Shown here piece by piece: positions 41,601-51,342 of a DNA stretch of 64,000 nucleotides (within the stretch, counting starts at the first letter, position 1; each line of letters begins with the position of its first letter). Under the pieces are notes generated by a model. That model did not search any database. It was not told the DNA's origin and worked only from the letters and a program-made list of their open reading frames with translations. The translations under genes and the position numbers were made by a program. Location of the stretch: positions 1 to 64,000 of the forward strand of contig CP014214.1 of the NCBI GenBank assembly GCA_001560915.1. Direction: 5' to 3'. This DNA is from a methanogenic archaeon ISO4-H5 (lineage in GTDB: Archaea; Thermoplasmatota; Thermoplasmata; Methanomassiliicoccales; Methanomethylophilaceae).

Positions 41601-44063
41601 ATGGAAGGAGAAGAGAGGATTATCAACCAGACAGTCGAGAAGGAGATGCAGCGCTCCTACATCGATTACTCCATGTCCGTCATCGTCAGTAGGGCACTGC
41701 CTGATGTCCGTGACGGTCTGAAACCCGTACACAGGAAGATCATGTTCGCCATGAGCGAACTCGGCCTCAACTATAACAGGCCCCACAAGAAGTCCGCCAC
41801 CGTGGTCGGAGAGGTGCTCGGTAAGTACCACCCCCACGGAGACTCCGCAGCCTACGACGCCATGGTGAGGATGGGACAGCCCTTCTCGCTGAGGTACCCC
41901 CTCGTCGACGGACAGGGTAACTTCGGATCTGTGGACGGCGACCCGCCTGCAGCCATGCGTTACACCGAGGCCAGGCTGTCCAAGATGGCATCCGACCTGC
42001 TGCTGGACCTGGACAAGGACACCGTGGACTTCATGGACAACTTCGACGGCTCCCTGAAGGAGCCTACGGTCCTGCCTTCCAAGTTCCCTAACCTCTTGGT
42101 GAACGGTTCCGACGGTATCGCCGTCGGTATGGCCACCAAGATGCCCCCTCACAACCTCAAAGAGGTCTGCGACGCCATCATCTACACCATCGACAACCCC
42201 GACACGGACGTAGCAAAACTCATGGAGTTCGTCCCCGGTCCCGACTTCCCCACCGGAGGTATCATCAACGGAATCTCCGGAATCGTGGAGGCCTATAACA
42301 CCGGAAGGGGCAGGATGAAGGTCAGGTCCAAGACCCACTTCGAGGAGCTCAAGAGTGGCAAGACCTCCATCATCGTCGACGAGATCCCCTATCAGGTCAA
42401 CAAGGCCGAACTGGTCAAGGCCATCGCGGACCTCGTCAAGAACAAGGAAATCACCGGTATCACCGATCTCCGCGATGAGTCCGACAGGAGGGGTATGCGC
42501 ATCGTCATCGAGCTCCACAAGGACGCCATCCCTGATGTGGTCCTGGAGAACCTGATGAAGAAGACCCAGATGGAGATCACCTACGGTATCATCAATCTGG
42601 CACTGGTCAACAACAAGCCAACCCTGCTCGGTCTGAAGCAGCTCATCGAACACTATATCAACCACCGCCGCAACGTGGTCACCCGCAGGGTCAGGTTCGA
42701 ACTCAACGAGGCCGAGAAGAGGTTCCACATCCTGGACGGTCTCATCAAGGCCCTGAACATGCTGGACAAGACCATCGAGCTCATCCGCGCATCCAAGACC
42801 GGAGCCGAGGCCAACGAGGGACTGCAGCAGCTGCTGTCCATCGACCAGGTCCAGGCCCAGGCCATCCTCGACATGAGGCTGCAGAGACTGACCGGACTCG
42901 AGATCACCACCATCCGCGAGGAGTACGACGCACTCATCGTCAAGATGAACGATCTCAAGGACATCCTCGCCAACCCCGTCAGGATCGACGCCATCATCAA
43001 GGACGAGCTCAAGCAGATGTCCGACACCTACGGCGACGCCCGCAGGACCGCCATCAACGCCCAGGCCGTCGACGTCAACGCCGAGGACCTCATCCCCAAG
43101 GAGGACATGGTCTACACCCTCTCCGATGACAACTACATCAAGAGGATCCCGCTGAGGACCTACAGGCAGCAGGGACGCGGCGGAGTTGGTATGACCGGTA
43201 TGCAGACCAAGGAGAGCGACTTCATGAAGAACATGCTCGTCGCTTCCTCGCACACCTACCTGCTGTTCATCACCAACACCGGACGTATCCTGTGGCTGAA
43301 GGGTTACAACATCCCCGAGGGAAGCAGGCAGTCCAAGGGTAAGCCCATCATCAACATGCTGCCCGACCTGCAGCCCGGAGAGTCCATCACGAACATCATC
43401 CCCACCAACGAGTTCCCCGACGACAAGTACATGGTGTTCTGCACCAAGAACGGACTCCTCAAGAAGACCGTGATGAGCCAGTACGGCAATATCCGCGCCA
43501 AGGGAATCAAGGCTATCAAGCTGGATGAGGACGATCAGCTCATCGAGACCTGGATGACCGACGGAAAGGATGAGATCATCCTCGCCACCTCCGGCGGTCT
43601 CGCCTGCAGGTTCGACGAGGAGGATGTCCGCCCCACCGGAAGGGACACCATGGGTGTCAGGGGAATGAATGTGGCCCTCCATGACCAGGTCGTTTCCATG
43701 GCCGTGGTGAAGGCCGAGGATCTCCTGCTGACCGTCACCGAGAACGGATTCGGAAAGATCTCCACCGTGGACGACTACCGCAAGACGCACCGCGGAGGAA
43801 AGGGAGTCATCACCATCAAGACCACCAAGAAGAACGGTGCAGTCGTCAGTGTCCGCAGGGTCAACGATGACGATGAGCTGATGGTCATCTCCAAGTCCGG
43901 AAAGGTCATCCGCATCGCCGTGGACACCATCCGCAAGACCGGACGCAATGCCCAGGGCGTCAAGATCATGGAGCTCAAGGACGACGATGTCGTAGTCTCC
44001 ATGGTGCCCGTGGTAAAGACCGATTCCGAGGCTTCCGGAGCAGAGACCCAGACCAAGCAGTAA
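41601..44063 (+). CDS. gyrA: DNA gyrase subunit A
   Basis: Breakage-reunion subunit of gyrase, 820 residues. The catalytic tyrosine is Y121 in [10 protein letters not shown]. The N-terminal winged-helix/tower region is followed by six beta-pinwheel repeats from about residue 495. The GyrA box on the first blade reads QGRGGVG (about 524-530): the basic last-but-one residue of the canonical QRRGGKG is a valine, which may weaken DNA wrapping. The C-terminus ([12 protein letters not shown]) is a short tail. It forms an operon with gyrB and is followed by a GAAA-loop hairpin and tRNA-Phe. Confidence 0.97.
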   Translation: MEGEERIINQTVEKEMQRSYIDYSMSVIVSRALPDVRDGLKPVHRKIMFAMSELGLNYNRPHKKSATVVGEVLGKYHPHGDSAAYDAMVRMGQPFSLRYPLVDGQGNFGSVDGDPPAAMRYTEARLSKMASDLLLDLDKDTVDFMDNFDGSLKEPTVLPSKFPNLLVNGSDGIAVGMATKMPPHNLKEVCDAIIYTIDNPDTDVAKLMEFVPGPDFPTGGIINGISGIVEAYNTGRGRMKVRSKTHFEELKSGKTSIIVDEIPYQVNKAELVKAIADLVKNKEITGITDLRDESDRRGMRIVIELHKDAIPDVVLENLMKKTQMEITYGIINLALVNNKPTLLGLKQLIEHYINHRRNVVTRRVRFELNEAEKRFHILDGLIKALNMLDKTIELIRASKTGAEANEGLQQLLSIDQVQAQAILDMRLQRLTGLEITTIREEYDALIVKMNDLKDILANPVRIDAIIKDELKQMSDTYGDARRTAINAQAVDVNAEDLIPKEDMVYTLSDDNYIKRIPLRTYRQQGRGGVGMTGMQTKESDFMKNMLVASSHTYLLFITNTGRILWLKGYNIPEGSRQSKGKPIINMLPDLQPGESITNIIPTNEFPDDKYMVFCTKNGLLKKTVMSQYGNIRAKGIKAIKLDEDDQLIETWMTDGKDEIILATSGGLACRFDEEDVRPTGRDTMGVRGMNVALHDQVVSMAVVKAEDLLLTVTENGFGKISTVDDYRKTHRGGKGVITIKTTKKNGAVVSVRRVNDDDELMVISKSGKVIRIAVDTIRKTGRNAQGVKIMELKDDDVVVSMVPVVKTDSEASGAETQTKQ

Positions 44064-44071
44064 ACCCAAAA

Positions 44072-44091
44072 GGAGGGGTGAAAACCCCTCC
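44072..44091 (+). terminator. gyrA hairpin terminator
   Basis: GGAGGGGT-GAAA-ACCCCTCC: an 8-bp stem capped by a GNRA tetraloop, 8 bp after the gyrA stop. A TATA-like TTTATAATGG for the tRNA-Phe gene follows. Confidence 0.65.
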
Positions 44092-44130
44092 CACAACTTT
44101 ATAATGGTTGAGCAGATAAGGGAGATACAA

Positions 44131-44206
44131 GCCGCCGTAGCTCAGTTGGGAGAGCGCGTGACTGAAGATCACGAGGTCGCTGGTTCGAGCCCGGCTGGCG
44201 GCACCA
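44131..44206 (+). tRNA. tRNA-Phe (GAA), CCA encoded
   Basis: Cloverleaf with acceptor GCCGCCG/TGGCGGC, D-stem GCTC/GAGC, anticodon stem CGTGA/TCACG with loop CTGAAGA (anticodon GAA) and T-arm GCTGG/CCGGC. Discriminator A and the CCA end are encoded. Confidence 0.96.
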
Positions 44207-44258
44207 TACTTTTCAACAACGATTCGGCGGATGGCCGCAGGCATAAAGGGAGAGCTGC

Positions 44259-44444
44259 ATGGAAGACGAAAGCCTCGATGAGATCCTCATCGATATCAAG
44301 AGCACCGACCTCACTCTTATGGAGGTCCTTTCACGCATCGACCAGTACAAGCAGGATCCCCGCTACCAGAATTACGAGATCTTCCTGGACGGCGACCGCT
44401 ATGCCATCGTGGCACGTCCCAAGGTGAGGAACAATGGTCTATGA
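44259..44444 (+). CDS. Small acidic protein upstream of DUF531 gene
   Basis: Unrecognised 61-residue protein, MEDESLDEILIDIKSTDLTL, then EVLSRIDQYKQDPRYQNYEIFLDGDRYAIVARPK. An acidic helix-rich first half is followed by a beta-hairpin-like second half. Its end overlaps the start of the DUF531 gene by 11 bp, which supports real coupled translation. Confidence 0.65.
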   Translation: MEDESLDEILIDIKSTDLTLMEVLSRIDQYKQDPRYQNYEIFLDGDRYAIVARPKVRNNGL

Positions 44445-44994
44445 GAAGAGCGGCCGCAGAGGCCGGATGACGATCGGCATCTACAACGCCTACGACCCCA
44501 AGACCTTCAGGGAGCCCCACCGCCGCGTAATCGCCCGCGCAGGCGATCTCGCTATGGCATTCAACATGAATCTGGCACTATTCGGTTTCCCCATCCCGGA
44601 GGACCGCCGGACGCCCCTCGAGATAGCCAATTTCATAGCCGGTACCACCAGCATCGGGGCCCACGGGGACAACTTCGTGCAGCTGGCCGAACTGGGCCGT
44701 TTCCAGACCTTCCCGTTCCCTGTCAAAGGCTTCCCGCCGCAGCTGGGAAAGGTCGTTCTCACCACCTGCAAACCCGACACCAAGAAGCAGCTGAGCACCG
44801 CCCAGCTGGCTGAACTGGTGGACAACGGACAGAGTATCCTCCTGATATTCGGTATCGGTCCTCACGGCACTCCCAAAGAGGTTCACGGTATGTCGGATAT
44901 CGATTTCGAGGTCACCGGCGGCAACTTCTCGCTGGAGACCTGTACCGCCCTCGGCGCGGTATGCGGTGCCCTGGACTGCAAACTTAACAAGTGA
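44434..44994 (+). CDS. DUF531 family protein (SPOUT-like fold)
   Basis: A 186-residue archaeal protein of the DUF531 family. Its layout resembles SPOUT RNA methyltransferases: LLIFGIGPHGTPKEV and the C-terminal GGNFSLETCTALGAVCGAL loop, which could be a SAM-binding knot. Substrate unknown. It overlaps the small upstream gene by 11 bp, and a hairpin terminator follows. An RNA-modification role is inference. Confidence 0.82.
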   Translation: MVYEKSGRRGRMTIGIYNAYDPKTFREPHRRVIARAGDLAMAFNMNLALFGFPIPEDRRTPLEIANFIAGTTSIGAHGDNFVQLAELGRFQTFPFPVKGFPPQLGKVVLTTCKPDTKKQLSTAQLAELVDNGQSILLIFGIGPHGTPKEVHGMSDIDFEVTGGNFSLETCTALGAVCGALDCKLNK

Positions 44995-44995
44995 G

Positions 44996-45013
44996 ACGGG
45001 GCCGAAGCCCCGT
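44996..45013. terminator. Hairpin between DUF531 gene and purM
   Basis: ACGGGGC-CGAA-GCCCCGT, a perfect 7-bp stem right after the stop codon, between convergent genes. Confidence 0.6.
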
Positions 45014-45024
45014 GTTGAAAACGA

Positions 45025-46044
45025 TCAGTAGTGGTCGTAAGTGAATTTTCCGGGTGCGAAGTAGACTCCGTTACCCTCTTCGACGCGGCCGACGATCTTC
45101 GCGTTGGGGTTCTCCTTGGCGATGGCCTCGGCGTCAGCCTCGGGTGCGATGATGGTGAATCCCATACCCATGTTGAAGGTCTGGTAGATCTCTTGGTCGT
45201 CGATGTTTCCGAGCTCCTGGAGGATGTTGAAGATGGCGTTGGGTTTGACGGGGTCGTCGATGGTGTACTTCAGTCCCTTCCTCATACGGAGGATGTTCCT
45301 GAGTCCGCCTCCGGTGATGTCGACTAGTCCGTGGACGGTGTGCTTGGAGGTGATTCCGAGCACCTGTTTCACATAGATCTCGGTAGGGGTCAGGAGTTCC
45401 TTTCCGATGCTCTGGGTCAGTCCGGGTACGGAGTCGGTGAGCTTGATGTTGTTGGCTTCCACGACCTTCCTTGCGAGGGTGAGTCCGTTGGAGTGGAGAC
45501 CGGATGCCTGTAGGGCGACGATGAGGTCCCCTTTCTCGCAGGTATCGCCGGTAATAATCTTGTCCTTGTCGACGACTCCCATACAGGTTCCGGACAGGTC
45601 CAGTCCGTTGACCATCTCGGGGAGGACGGCGATCTCTCCGCCGACGATCTCCATGTCGGAGAGCTCGGCACCTTTGTTGAGACCGATTCCGACCTGCTGG
45701 GTAAGTGCATCGTCGGGTTTGTCGATGGCGATGTAATCCACGAAGGAGATCGGCTGGGCGTTGACACAGATGGTGTCGTTGACGTTCATGGCGATACAGT
45801 CGATTCCGATGGTGTTCCAGATGCCGAGTTCCTCCGCGATGAGGATCTTGGTTCCCACACCGTCGGTGGCCAGGGTGACGTACCTGTCACCGAAGTCGAT
45901 GAGACTTGCGAAAAGACCGGATTTCTGGACCATCTGCCCGAATCCCTTCCTCCTGTAGGTGAGCTCGCCCACCAGAGAGCCGATGGAACTCGATTTTTTG
46001 TCAATATTTACTCCTGCTTTTGAGTAGGTCCAGCCTGTCGCCAT
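45025..46044 (-). CDS. purM: Phosphoribosylformylglycinamidine cyclo-ligase (AIR synthase)
   Basis: Fifth step of purine synthesis: closes FGAM to AIR with ATP. The 339-residue product has TYSKAGVNIDKKSSS at the N-terminus, ATDGVGTKILIAEE, the CVNDTICVNAQPISFVDYIA-like block (here MNVNDTICV), VGGEIAVLPEM and the C-terminal DITGGGLRNILRM. Length standard. Transcribed alone, diverging from rlmE. Confidence 0.95.
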   Translation of the reverse strand: MATGWTYSKAGVNIDKKSSSIGSLVGELTYRRKGFGQMVQKSGLFASLIDFGDRYVTLATDGVGTKILIAEELGIWNTIGIDCIAMNVNDTICVNAQPISFVDYIAIDKPDDALTQQVGIGLNKGAELSDMEIVGGEIAVLPEMVNGLDLSGTCMGVVDKDKIITGDTCEKGDLIVALQASGLHSNGLTLARKVVEANNIKLTDSVPGLTQSIGKELLTPTEIYVKQVLGITSKHTVHGLVDITGGGLRNILRMRKGLKYTIDDPVKPNAIFNILQELGNIDDQEIYQTFNMGMGFTIIAPEADAEAIAKENPNAKIVGRVEEGNGVYFAPGKFTYDHY

Positions 46045-46137
46045 GTTATCGAAAAAGAATATGGCCTTCGCTTATAAGTTAACTGCTACGGAGGGCCTCG
46101 GCGGGTAGGAGGTTACTTATGAGAGGAGCGGATAGCA

Positions 46138-46830
46138 ATGAATGTGTCCGATTTGCATGACCGTTGGGTCGCGGAGCGCCGCAGGGAATACTACTATCGT
46201 CTGGCGAAGAAGCTGGACTACCGTTCCAGGGCATCCTTCAAACTTCTGCAGATCGATGACCGTTTCAGCATCTTCCGCGAGGGAGATTCCGTGGTCGACC
46301 TAGGTGCCTGTCCCGGCGGATGGTCGCAGGTCGCCAAGGAACGCGTCGGCGAGGCCGGTCAGGTCATCGGCGTGGACCTCAGGTACATCCATCCTCTCGA
46401 GGGAGTGCAGTTCATCATCGGAGACATCACCGACGACAATACCATGATCCGTCTCTTGGACATGGTCGGAGGAAAGGTCGACGTCGTCCTTTCCGACATG
46501 GCCCCCAACATAGCCGGTGCTTATTCCATGGATCATGCCCGTTCCATCGAGCTGTGCATGTATGCAGTGGACGTGTGCGACCGTATCCTCAAGAAGAACG
46601 GAAAGCTGGTTACTAAGGTCTTCCAGGGCGATCTTTTCGACGGTTACATCAAGGAATTGGAGAAGAGATTCGAGAAGGTCACCATCCATTCACCCAAGGC
46701 ATCCCGCCCCACATCCTCGGAGGTTTATGTCATCTCCACCGGGTTCCTGGGACTTCATAATGTGAAGCCCAAGAAGCTCGAGAAGGAGGAGTCCAAACCG
46801 GAATTCTCCGCCAAAGGAAGCAACTTCTGA
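46138..46830 (+). CDS. rlmE: RlmE/FtsJ-type rRNA 2'-O-methyltransferase
   Basis: SAM-dependent 2'-O-ribose methyltransferase of the RrmJ/FtsJ family (23S rRNA or tRNA as substrate). The 230-residue product has the K-D-K-E tetrad context: YRSRASFKLLQID, the SAM loop LGACPGGWSQVAKE, VLSDMAPNIAG and GKLVTKVFQGD, plus SSEVYVISTGF. The last ~25 residues are Lys/Glu-rich. Its stop codon abuts the stop of the convergent helicase gene with no gap. Confidence 0.93.
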   Translation: MNVSDLHDRWVAERRREYYYRLAKKLDYRSRASFKLLQIDDRFSIFREGDSVVDLGACPGGWSQVAKERVGEAGQVIGVDLRYIHPLEGVQFIIGDITDDNTMIRLLDMVGGKVDVVLSDMAPNIAGAYSMDHARSIELCMYAVDVCDRILKKNGKLVTKVFQGDLFDGYIKELEKRFEKVTIHSPKASRPTSSEVYVISTGFLGLHNVKPKKLEKEESKPEFSAKGSNF

Positions 46831-49581
46831 TCAGTCCCAGAACTGTTTGGTGCGGGCGTAGTTGATCTCCGATGCCATGATGTCCCTCAGCAGACTGTCT
46901 TCGTCGGCGTGCATCTTCGCCAGGATCCTGGCCGCCACTTCGGGACCGATTCCCCTTCCAGCCAGCACGAGGGCGGCACCGGCACCGTATGAATTGACCA
47001 GGTTGGCGTTCTTCAGGATGCGTTTTTCCATGTTCTTATGGATCGGATCCTTCTTTCCGTTGCCGTACTCCTTGATGGAATCCCTCTCATAATCCTTCAG
47101 AAGCGCGATCATGAATCCTCCGCACTGGGGGCATGTGAATTTTCTGGGGGCGGTTCCGACCCTGACACGGCGCTGATTCTTGCAGCGGATGCAGGATGCG
47201 AACAGGACTTCGTCCTCCAGGCGTTTCTTCATGGCTGCGAGGATGGCATGGTCGGCACGGGCCGGCTGCATCAGTTCCCTGGTGGCGGTGATTCCTTCGA
47301 GGCCGATATGGGAGATGCCTCCGCTGACGACCTTGATCTTCCCTTCGGAGATCATCCTCAGAACGAGCTCGGTGTTCTCAATATCCAGATCCTCTGAGAG
47401 TACCTTGTTGACGGCATCCCTGTAGGCAGGGGTGTCGCGGTGGATCTCGAACAGTTTTCCGTAGTTGATGTAGCGGCGGTCGGCACCCTTCTCGATGATT
47501 CCGAACTTTTTCGCCACGTTCATGAATCTCCATTTCAGATAGGATGAATTCAAAACGGTCAGTCTGCAGTACGCCTCGACGGTACCGGGTTTCAGGCTGT
47601 TGAAGGTCTCCAGGATGAGACCTTTATCCAGATTCCGGGGGAGTTCGATGATTATACGGTACGGGTCGGTACTTATCCCCACGCTTTCTCCGATACGGGC
47701 CATCAGTAGAACTGATATGATCTTGGAGAGGGTGTCGTTGACCCTGCTGCCGAAACAGCAGTTGATGATGGCCAACCGGTCCCCGGTCTCCACGGTGATC
47801 GTGGTGTCGGTAGGCATGACCCATTTCTCTTCCTGGTCGCTGAGGTATCCGGACAGCGTACGGATGGCGGCAGCGTCCGCAGGGTATCTGGTGTAATCCT
47901 TGATGCGGCGCAGTCTGCCCACCTCCATGGCCACCTCGAAAGGTACGGGGATATCCGAACCCACCCATGCTGGCACATTGCCGATACTGCGGGCCTCCTC
48001 CACCAGGAGCTCATCCTCTCTCTGTTCCACAACCCTCCATGTGCGGCCCTTGGCGATGAACATCGCCATGTCACCGTCGTTCTCCAGGGTGGCCACGAAG
48101 TTCTCGTCCAGTGTTCCGATGATCCCTCTGGAACCGATGTCCCTGACGAGGTAGGTCTTCTCATCGGGGATCATTGAGATGTTGTTGTAGAAATAGTCCA
48201 TTCCTTTGCGGGACCGTCTGAGGACACCTTCGTACTCCAATACCATGCGGATGGATTTCAGCTGCTCCAGGGTCCCGTCGAAATCCTCCCTTGACAGTGT
48301 CCTGAAGGGATGAGCGCGGCACACCAGCGCATATGCGGCATCGCGTTCGATGCCTCCCGCCATGGTCATGGCCACAATCTGGTTCGCCAGGACGGAGAGG
48401 GGATTCCTCCTGCCTGCGTTGTATTCCATAATCTTCGCTTCGCATCTGCGGGCGATGACCATCGCCTCGGCGATCTCGTCGGGATTGGTCGCGAGTATCA
48501 CAGCCCTGATCTTCCGGCCGACGCTGTGACCTGCTCTTCCGGCACGCTGGGTCATCCTCGATACCTGCCTCGGGGAATTGTACTGGATGACCAGGTCAGT
48601 ACTTCCGATGTCGATACCCAATTCCAGGGAAGAGGTGCAGATGAGTGCCTTGAGGCGCTGGTTCTTGAAAGCGTCCTCCGTCTCCATCCTGATCTCCTTG
48701 GAAAGCGATCCGTGATGCACTTCGATCGGGTATTTGTTATCCCACATGTGGTATCTGGAACCCAGCCATTCGGCGGTTTCCCTGGTGTTGACGAAGAACA
48801 GACTGGAGGTGACGCTGTCGATAAGGGCCCTGGCACGGATCATGACCGCCAGAATATCGCCGTCGCTCTGGAGTTTATCCTTGAGAACTTCCTCATTATC
48901 CTTCAGAACGGGACGTTCCACGTTGATGGAGAACTCCCTGAACGTGTCGTGTTTGCAGAGGATCACCTTCCTGCCGGCCCCGGACAGATATTCTATCACC
49001 TCTTTCAGGTTGCCCACGGTAGCGGACAGTCCGATCCTCTGGAATTCCCCTGTCAGGTGGACCAGTCTCTCCAGCCCGACGGCCAGCTGGGCACCTCTTT
49101 CGTTCCCCGCGAGTTCGTGGATCTCGTCGATGACGACCCACTTTATCCTCTTCATGTGCTCGCGAAGGTTCTTCCCGGTGAACAGTACCTGCAGGGTCTC
49201 GGGGGTGGTGATGAGGATCCTCGGGGGTTTGCGGGATTGGCTCTGACGTTCCGACTGCGGAGTGTCGCCGTGCCTTACCCCGACGGTGATGCCCAGTTCG
49301 GAACCGAGGTCCTGCATCCTCTTGAGCATGTCCCTGTTGAGTGCCCTCAGCGGTGTGATGTACAGGCATTCGACTCCGGGCTGTTCCCCTTCTACATATA
49401 GAGAATGGAAGATGGGGAGCATGGCGGATTCGGTCTTGCCGATTCCGGTGGGGGCGACGACCAGGACGTTCTGTCCCGCCAAAATCTTCGGGATGGCATC
49501 CTTCTGGGGGTCGGTGGGTTCGGTTATGCCTCTTTTCGACAGGGCCTCGACGAGTTCGGGGCACAGATGTTCGAAGGGCAT
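46831..49581 (-). CDS. Archaeal Lhr-type helicase (short form)
   Basis: Superfamily 2 helicase of 916 residues, the normal size of archaeal aLhr proteins. Walker A APTGIGKTE (43-51), DEIH box VVIDEIHEL, SATVG, motif VI QRAGRAGHS, then winged-helix and Lhr C-terminal domains. A zinc ribbon (CIRCKNQ, then CPQCGGF, about residues 790-815) and a helix-hairpin-helix-like C-terminus (GRGIGPEVAARILAKM) are additions. It is a paralogue of the giant lhr at 26683-32046. Confidence 0.9.
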   Translation of the reverse strand: MPFEHLCPELVEALSKRGITEPTDPQKDAIPKILAGQNVLVVAPTGIGKTESAMLPIFHSLYVEGEQPGVECLYITPLRALNRDMLKRMQDLGSELGITVGVRHGDTPQSERQSQSRKPPRILITTPETLQVLFTGKNLREHMKRIKWVVIDEIHELAGNERGAQLAVGLERLVHLTGEFQRIGLSATVGNLKEVIEYLSGAGRKVILCKHDTFREFSINVERPVLKDNEEVLKDKLQSDGDILAVMIRARALIDSVTSSLFFVNTRETAEWLGSRYHMWDNKYPIEVHHGSLSKEIRMETEDAFKNQRLKALICTSSLELGIDIGSTDLVIQYNSPRQVSRMTQRAGRAGHSVGRKIRAVILATNPDEIAEAMVIARRCEAKIMEYNAGRRNPLSVLANQIVAMTMAGGIERDAAYALVCRAHPFRTLSREDFDGTLEQLKSIRMVLEYEGVLRRSRKGMDYFYNNISMIPDEKTYLVRDIGSRGIIGTLDENFVATLENDGDMAMFIAKGRTWRVVEQREDELLVEEARSIGNVPAWVGSDIPVPFEVAMEVGRLRRIKDYTRYPADAAAIRTLSGYLSDQEEKWVMPTDTTITVETGDRLAIINCCFGSRVNDTLSKIISVLLMARIGESVGISTDPYRIIIELPRNLDKGLILETFNSLKPGTVEAYCRLTVLNSSYLKWRFMNVAKKFGIIEKGADRRYINYGKLFEIHRDTPAYRDAVNKVLSEDLDIENTELVLRMISEGKIKVVSGGISHIGLEGITATRELMQPARADHAILAAMKKRLEDEVLFASCIRCKNQRRVRVGTAPRKFTCPQCGGFMIALLKDYERDSIKEYGNGKKDPIHKNMEKRILKNANLVNSYGAGAALVLAGRGIGPEVAARILAKMHADEDSLLRDIMASEINYARTKQFWD

Positions 49582-49634
49582 GTTTTTGAAAAGTTATGCC
49601 GGCCGGGAGAATGGGCCCGGCCGGCTTTGGAGTT

Positions 49635-50828
49635 TCACTCTGCCTTAGGTTCTTCTTTGGGGGCTTCGGTGACCTGGAGCAGGATATCGGAGACGTCGAC
49701 CACCTTGATCTTGGATTTGATGGCGGCTGCTCCCTGGCTGAGGTTGGTGACGCAGAAGGGACAGCTGGTGACGAGGTACTCGGCTCCGGTAGCCTCTGCC
49801 TCCCTGACCCTGTCGGCTGCGATCCTGACAGCGAAGTTGTTGAACTGGCTCTTGTAACCTCCGCCTGCACCGCAGCACATGGAGTTGGCCCTGTTCCTGG
49901 GCATCTCGATGAGTTCGAGGCCCTTGATTGCCTTGAGGATGTCCCTGGGTGCGTCGTAGACTCCCATGTGCCTTCCGAGGTGGCAGGGGTCGTGGTAGGT
50001 GACCTTGTGCTCGAAGGGCTGGAGGATTGTGAGCTTCTTCTCCTTGATGAGCTTGGCTGCGTACTGGGTGAAGTGGTAGCACTGCTGTCCCATCTGGGAG
50101 TAGTACTTTCCGAAGTCGGTGGCGATGGTCTTGTAGCATCCGGAACAGGCCATGACGATGTCCTTGGCTCCCATTCCGTCGGCTTTCTCGACGACGTGCT
50201 CAGCGGCCTCGAGGGTGAGGGTGGTGGTTCCGGTCCTGAGGAGAGGCGAGGTGCAGCACCATTCGTCCTTTCCGAGGATGTTCATCTTGACGCCGGCCCT
50301 GTTCAGAACGAGGGCTGCGGTCCTGGGGACCTGCTGCTGCCTGAAGGATCCGGTACATCCTGCGTAGAGGATGACGTCGGGGACGTCGTATTTGGGAACC
50401 TCCTCAGGCCACCAGTCACCCCTGTGGTTCTGGTCTCCGCCGTAGGGGTTGTGGTTCTTCTCGATGCCGAGCTTCATGGCCTGGTGGGCGCTGAGAGGTC
50501 CGACACCGTTCTCGACGAGCCAGGTTCTGACGGTCTCCCAAAGCTCGACGAGGGGGATCTTGGCGTGGCAAACTGCTTCGCAGTTTCCGCATCCGGTACA
50601 TTTGTAGATGGCGTCAACGAAGTAGGGGTTGAGTCCGACTTCCCTTTTCATGGGTTTGTCGAGAGGTCCTCCGACGTTGATCTGGTTGAGATAGTAGATT
50701 TTTCCCCTGGGGGTAACGGATTCCCAAGGAGTCTGAACGTGTGCCTGGCAGACGGAGATGCAGTAGCCGCACTGTACGCAGGCAGTCAGTTCCTGTTCGA
50801 TGTGTGGGAGCTTGTTAAGTATGTCCAT
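49635..50828 (-). CDS. hdrD: Heterodisulfide reductase subunit D (HdrD)
   Basis: Iron-sulfur enzyme reducing the CoM-S-S-CoB heterodisulfide, the final step of methanogenesis. The 397-residue product has two N-terminal [4Fe-4S] motifs (CVQCGYCISVC at about 17-27 and CTGCGNCEAVC near 73-83) and two CCG domains (YAGCTGS, EWCCTSP, ACSGC; then HDPCHLG, MCCGAGG, SCPFC) that bind the catalytic clusters. No hdrE is adjacent; Methanomassiliicoccales are known to use HdrD with a reduced Fpo-like complex. Starts at ATG 50828 preceded by GGTG; the promoter is inside an inverted repeat. Confidence 0.93.
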   Translation of the reverse strand: MDILNKLPHIEQELTACVQCGYCISVCQAHVQTPWESVTPRGKIYYLNQINVGGPLDKPMKREVGLNPYFVDAIYKCTGCGNCEAVCHAKIPLVELWETVRTWLVENGVGPLSAHQAMKLGIEKNHNPYGGDQNHRGDWWPEEVPKYDVPDVILYAGCTGSFRQQQVPRTAALVLNRAGVKMNILGKDEWCCTSPLLRTGTTTLTLEAAEHVVEKADGMGAKDIVMACSGCYKTIATDFGKYYSQMGQQCYHFTQYAAKLIKEKKLTILQPFEHKVTYHDPCHLGRHMGVYDAPRDILKAIKGLELIEMPRNRANSMCCGAGGGYKSQFNNFAVRIAADRVREAEATGAEYLVTSCPFCVTNLSQGAAAIKSKIKVVDVSDILLQVTEAPKEEPKAE

Positions 50829-50864
50829 TCTAACACCTTTTTTCCCCAAAAGCAGAGACGGGTG

Positions 50865-50910
50865 ACAACCATCTCTCCTTTATAGATAAAAAGGACAAGA
50901 GGATGGTTGT
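50865..50910. promoter_or_regulatory. Inverted repeat bracketing the hdrD TATA box
   Basis: ACAACCATC (50865-50873) and GATGGTTGT (50902-50910) are perfect 9-bp arms. Between them lies a minus-strand TATA-like stretch (about 50879-50892, TTTATCTATAAA as read on that strand). A factor binding both arms could block or loop the hdrD promoter. Confidence 0.55.
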
Positions 50911-50999
50911 TTTAAACCTTTCTTGTATTCAAGCCAATCTGGACATACCTAAACCAGGGTTTTGCGCGTTTATCCTCTGAAATTGCGAAAAAGGCACGA

Positions 51000-51076
51000 T
51001 GGTGGGCCCAGCCGGATTTGAACCGGCGGCCACCCGATTATGAGTCGGGCGCTCTACCTAGCTAAGCTATGAGCCC
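51000..51076 (-). tRNA. tRNA with CAT anticodon, probably Ile2; CCA encoded
   Basis: Cloverleaf: acceptor GGGCTCA/TGGGCCC, D-stem GCTT/GAGC-type, anticodon stem CCCGA/TCGGG with loop CTCATAA (anticodon CAT), T-arm GCCGG/CCGGC. Discriminator A and CCA are encoded. The GGG acceptor start and CCCGA stem resemble archaeal Ile2 (the TiaS substrate) more than initiator Met; elongator Met cannot be excluded. Confidence 0.9.
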
Positions 51077-51235
51077 TCGTCCCCTCGTTACACCGACATC
51101 GGATAAAAACGTATCCGACCTGCCGTTAATCCGTAATCCGGGACCTCTGCGGATATGGAAAATGCATGTGCCAGCAACCCAGAATTAGGAACACAGTACG
51201 TGACCAGACAGCAACGAAATCGGAGAAGAAAGGTA

Positions 51236-51311
51236 TGGCGCCGTCGCACGGGATCGAACCGTGGACCTTGTGATTAACAGTCACACGCTCTACCGACTGA
51301 GCTACAACGGC
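51236..51311 (-). tRNA. tRNA-Asn (GTT), CCA encoded
   Basis: Cloverleaf: acceptor GCCGTTG/CGACGGC, D-stem GCTC/GAGC, anticodon stem TGTGA/TCACA with loop CTGTTAA (anticodon GTT), T-arm CACGG/CCGTG. Discriminator G followed by encoded CCA. The 159 bp between this and the next tRNA hold no gene. Confidence 0.96.
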
Positions 51312-51342
51312 TTGAACTCAGCCATTGAACACACGTATTTAA

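Noticed and set aside
41556-44096. 846-codon minus-strand frame opposite gyrA
   Set aside because: Leu/Asp/Val/Gly-rich shadow of an unmistakable gyrA; no domain visible. The same applies to frames opposite gyrB and rpoB.
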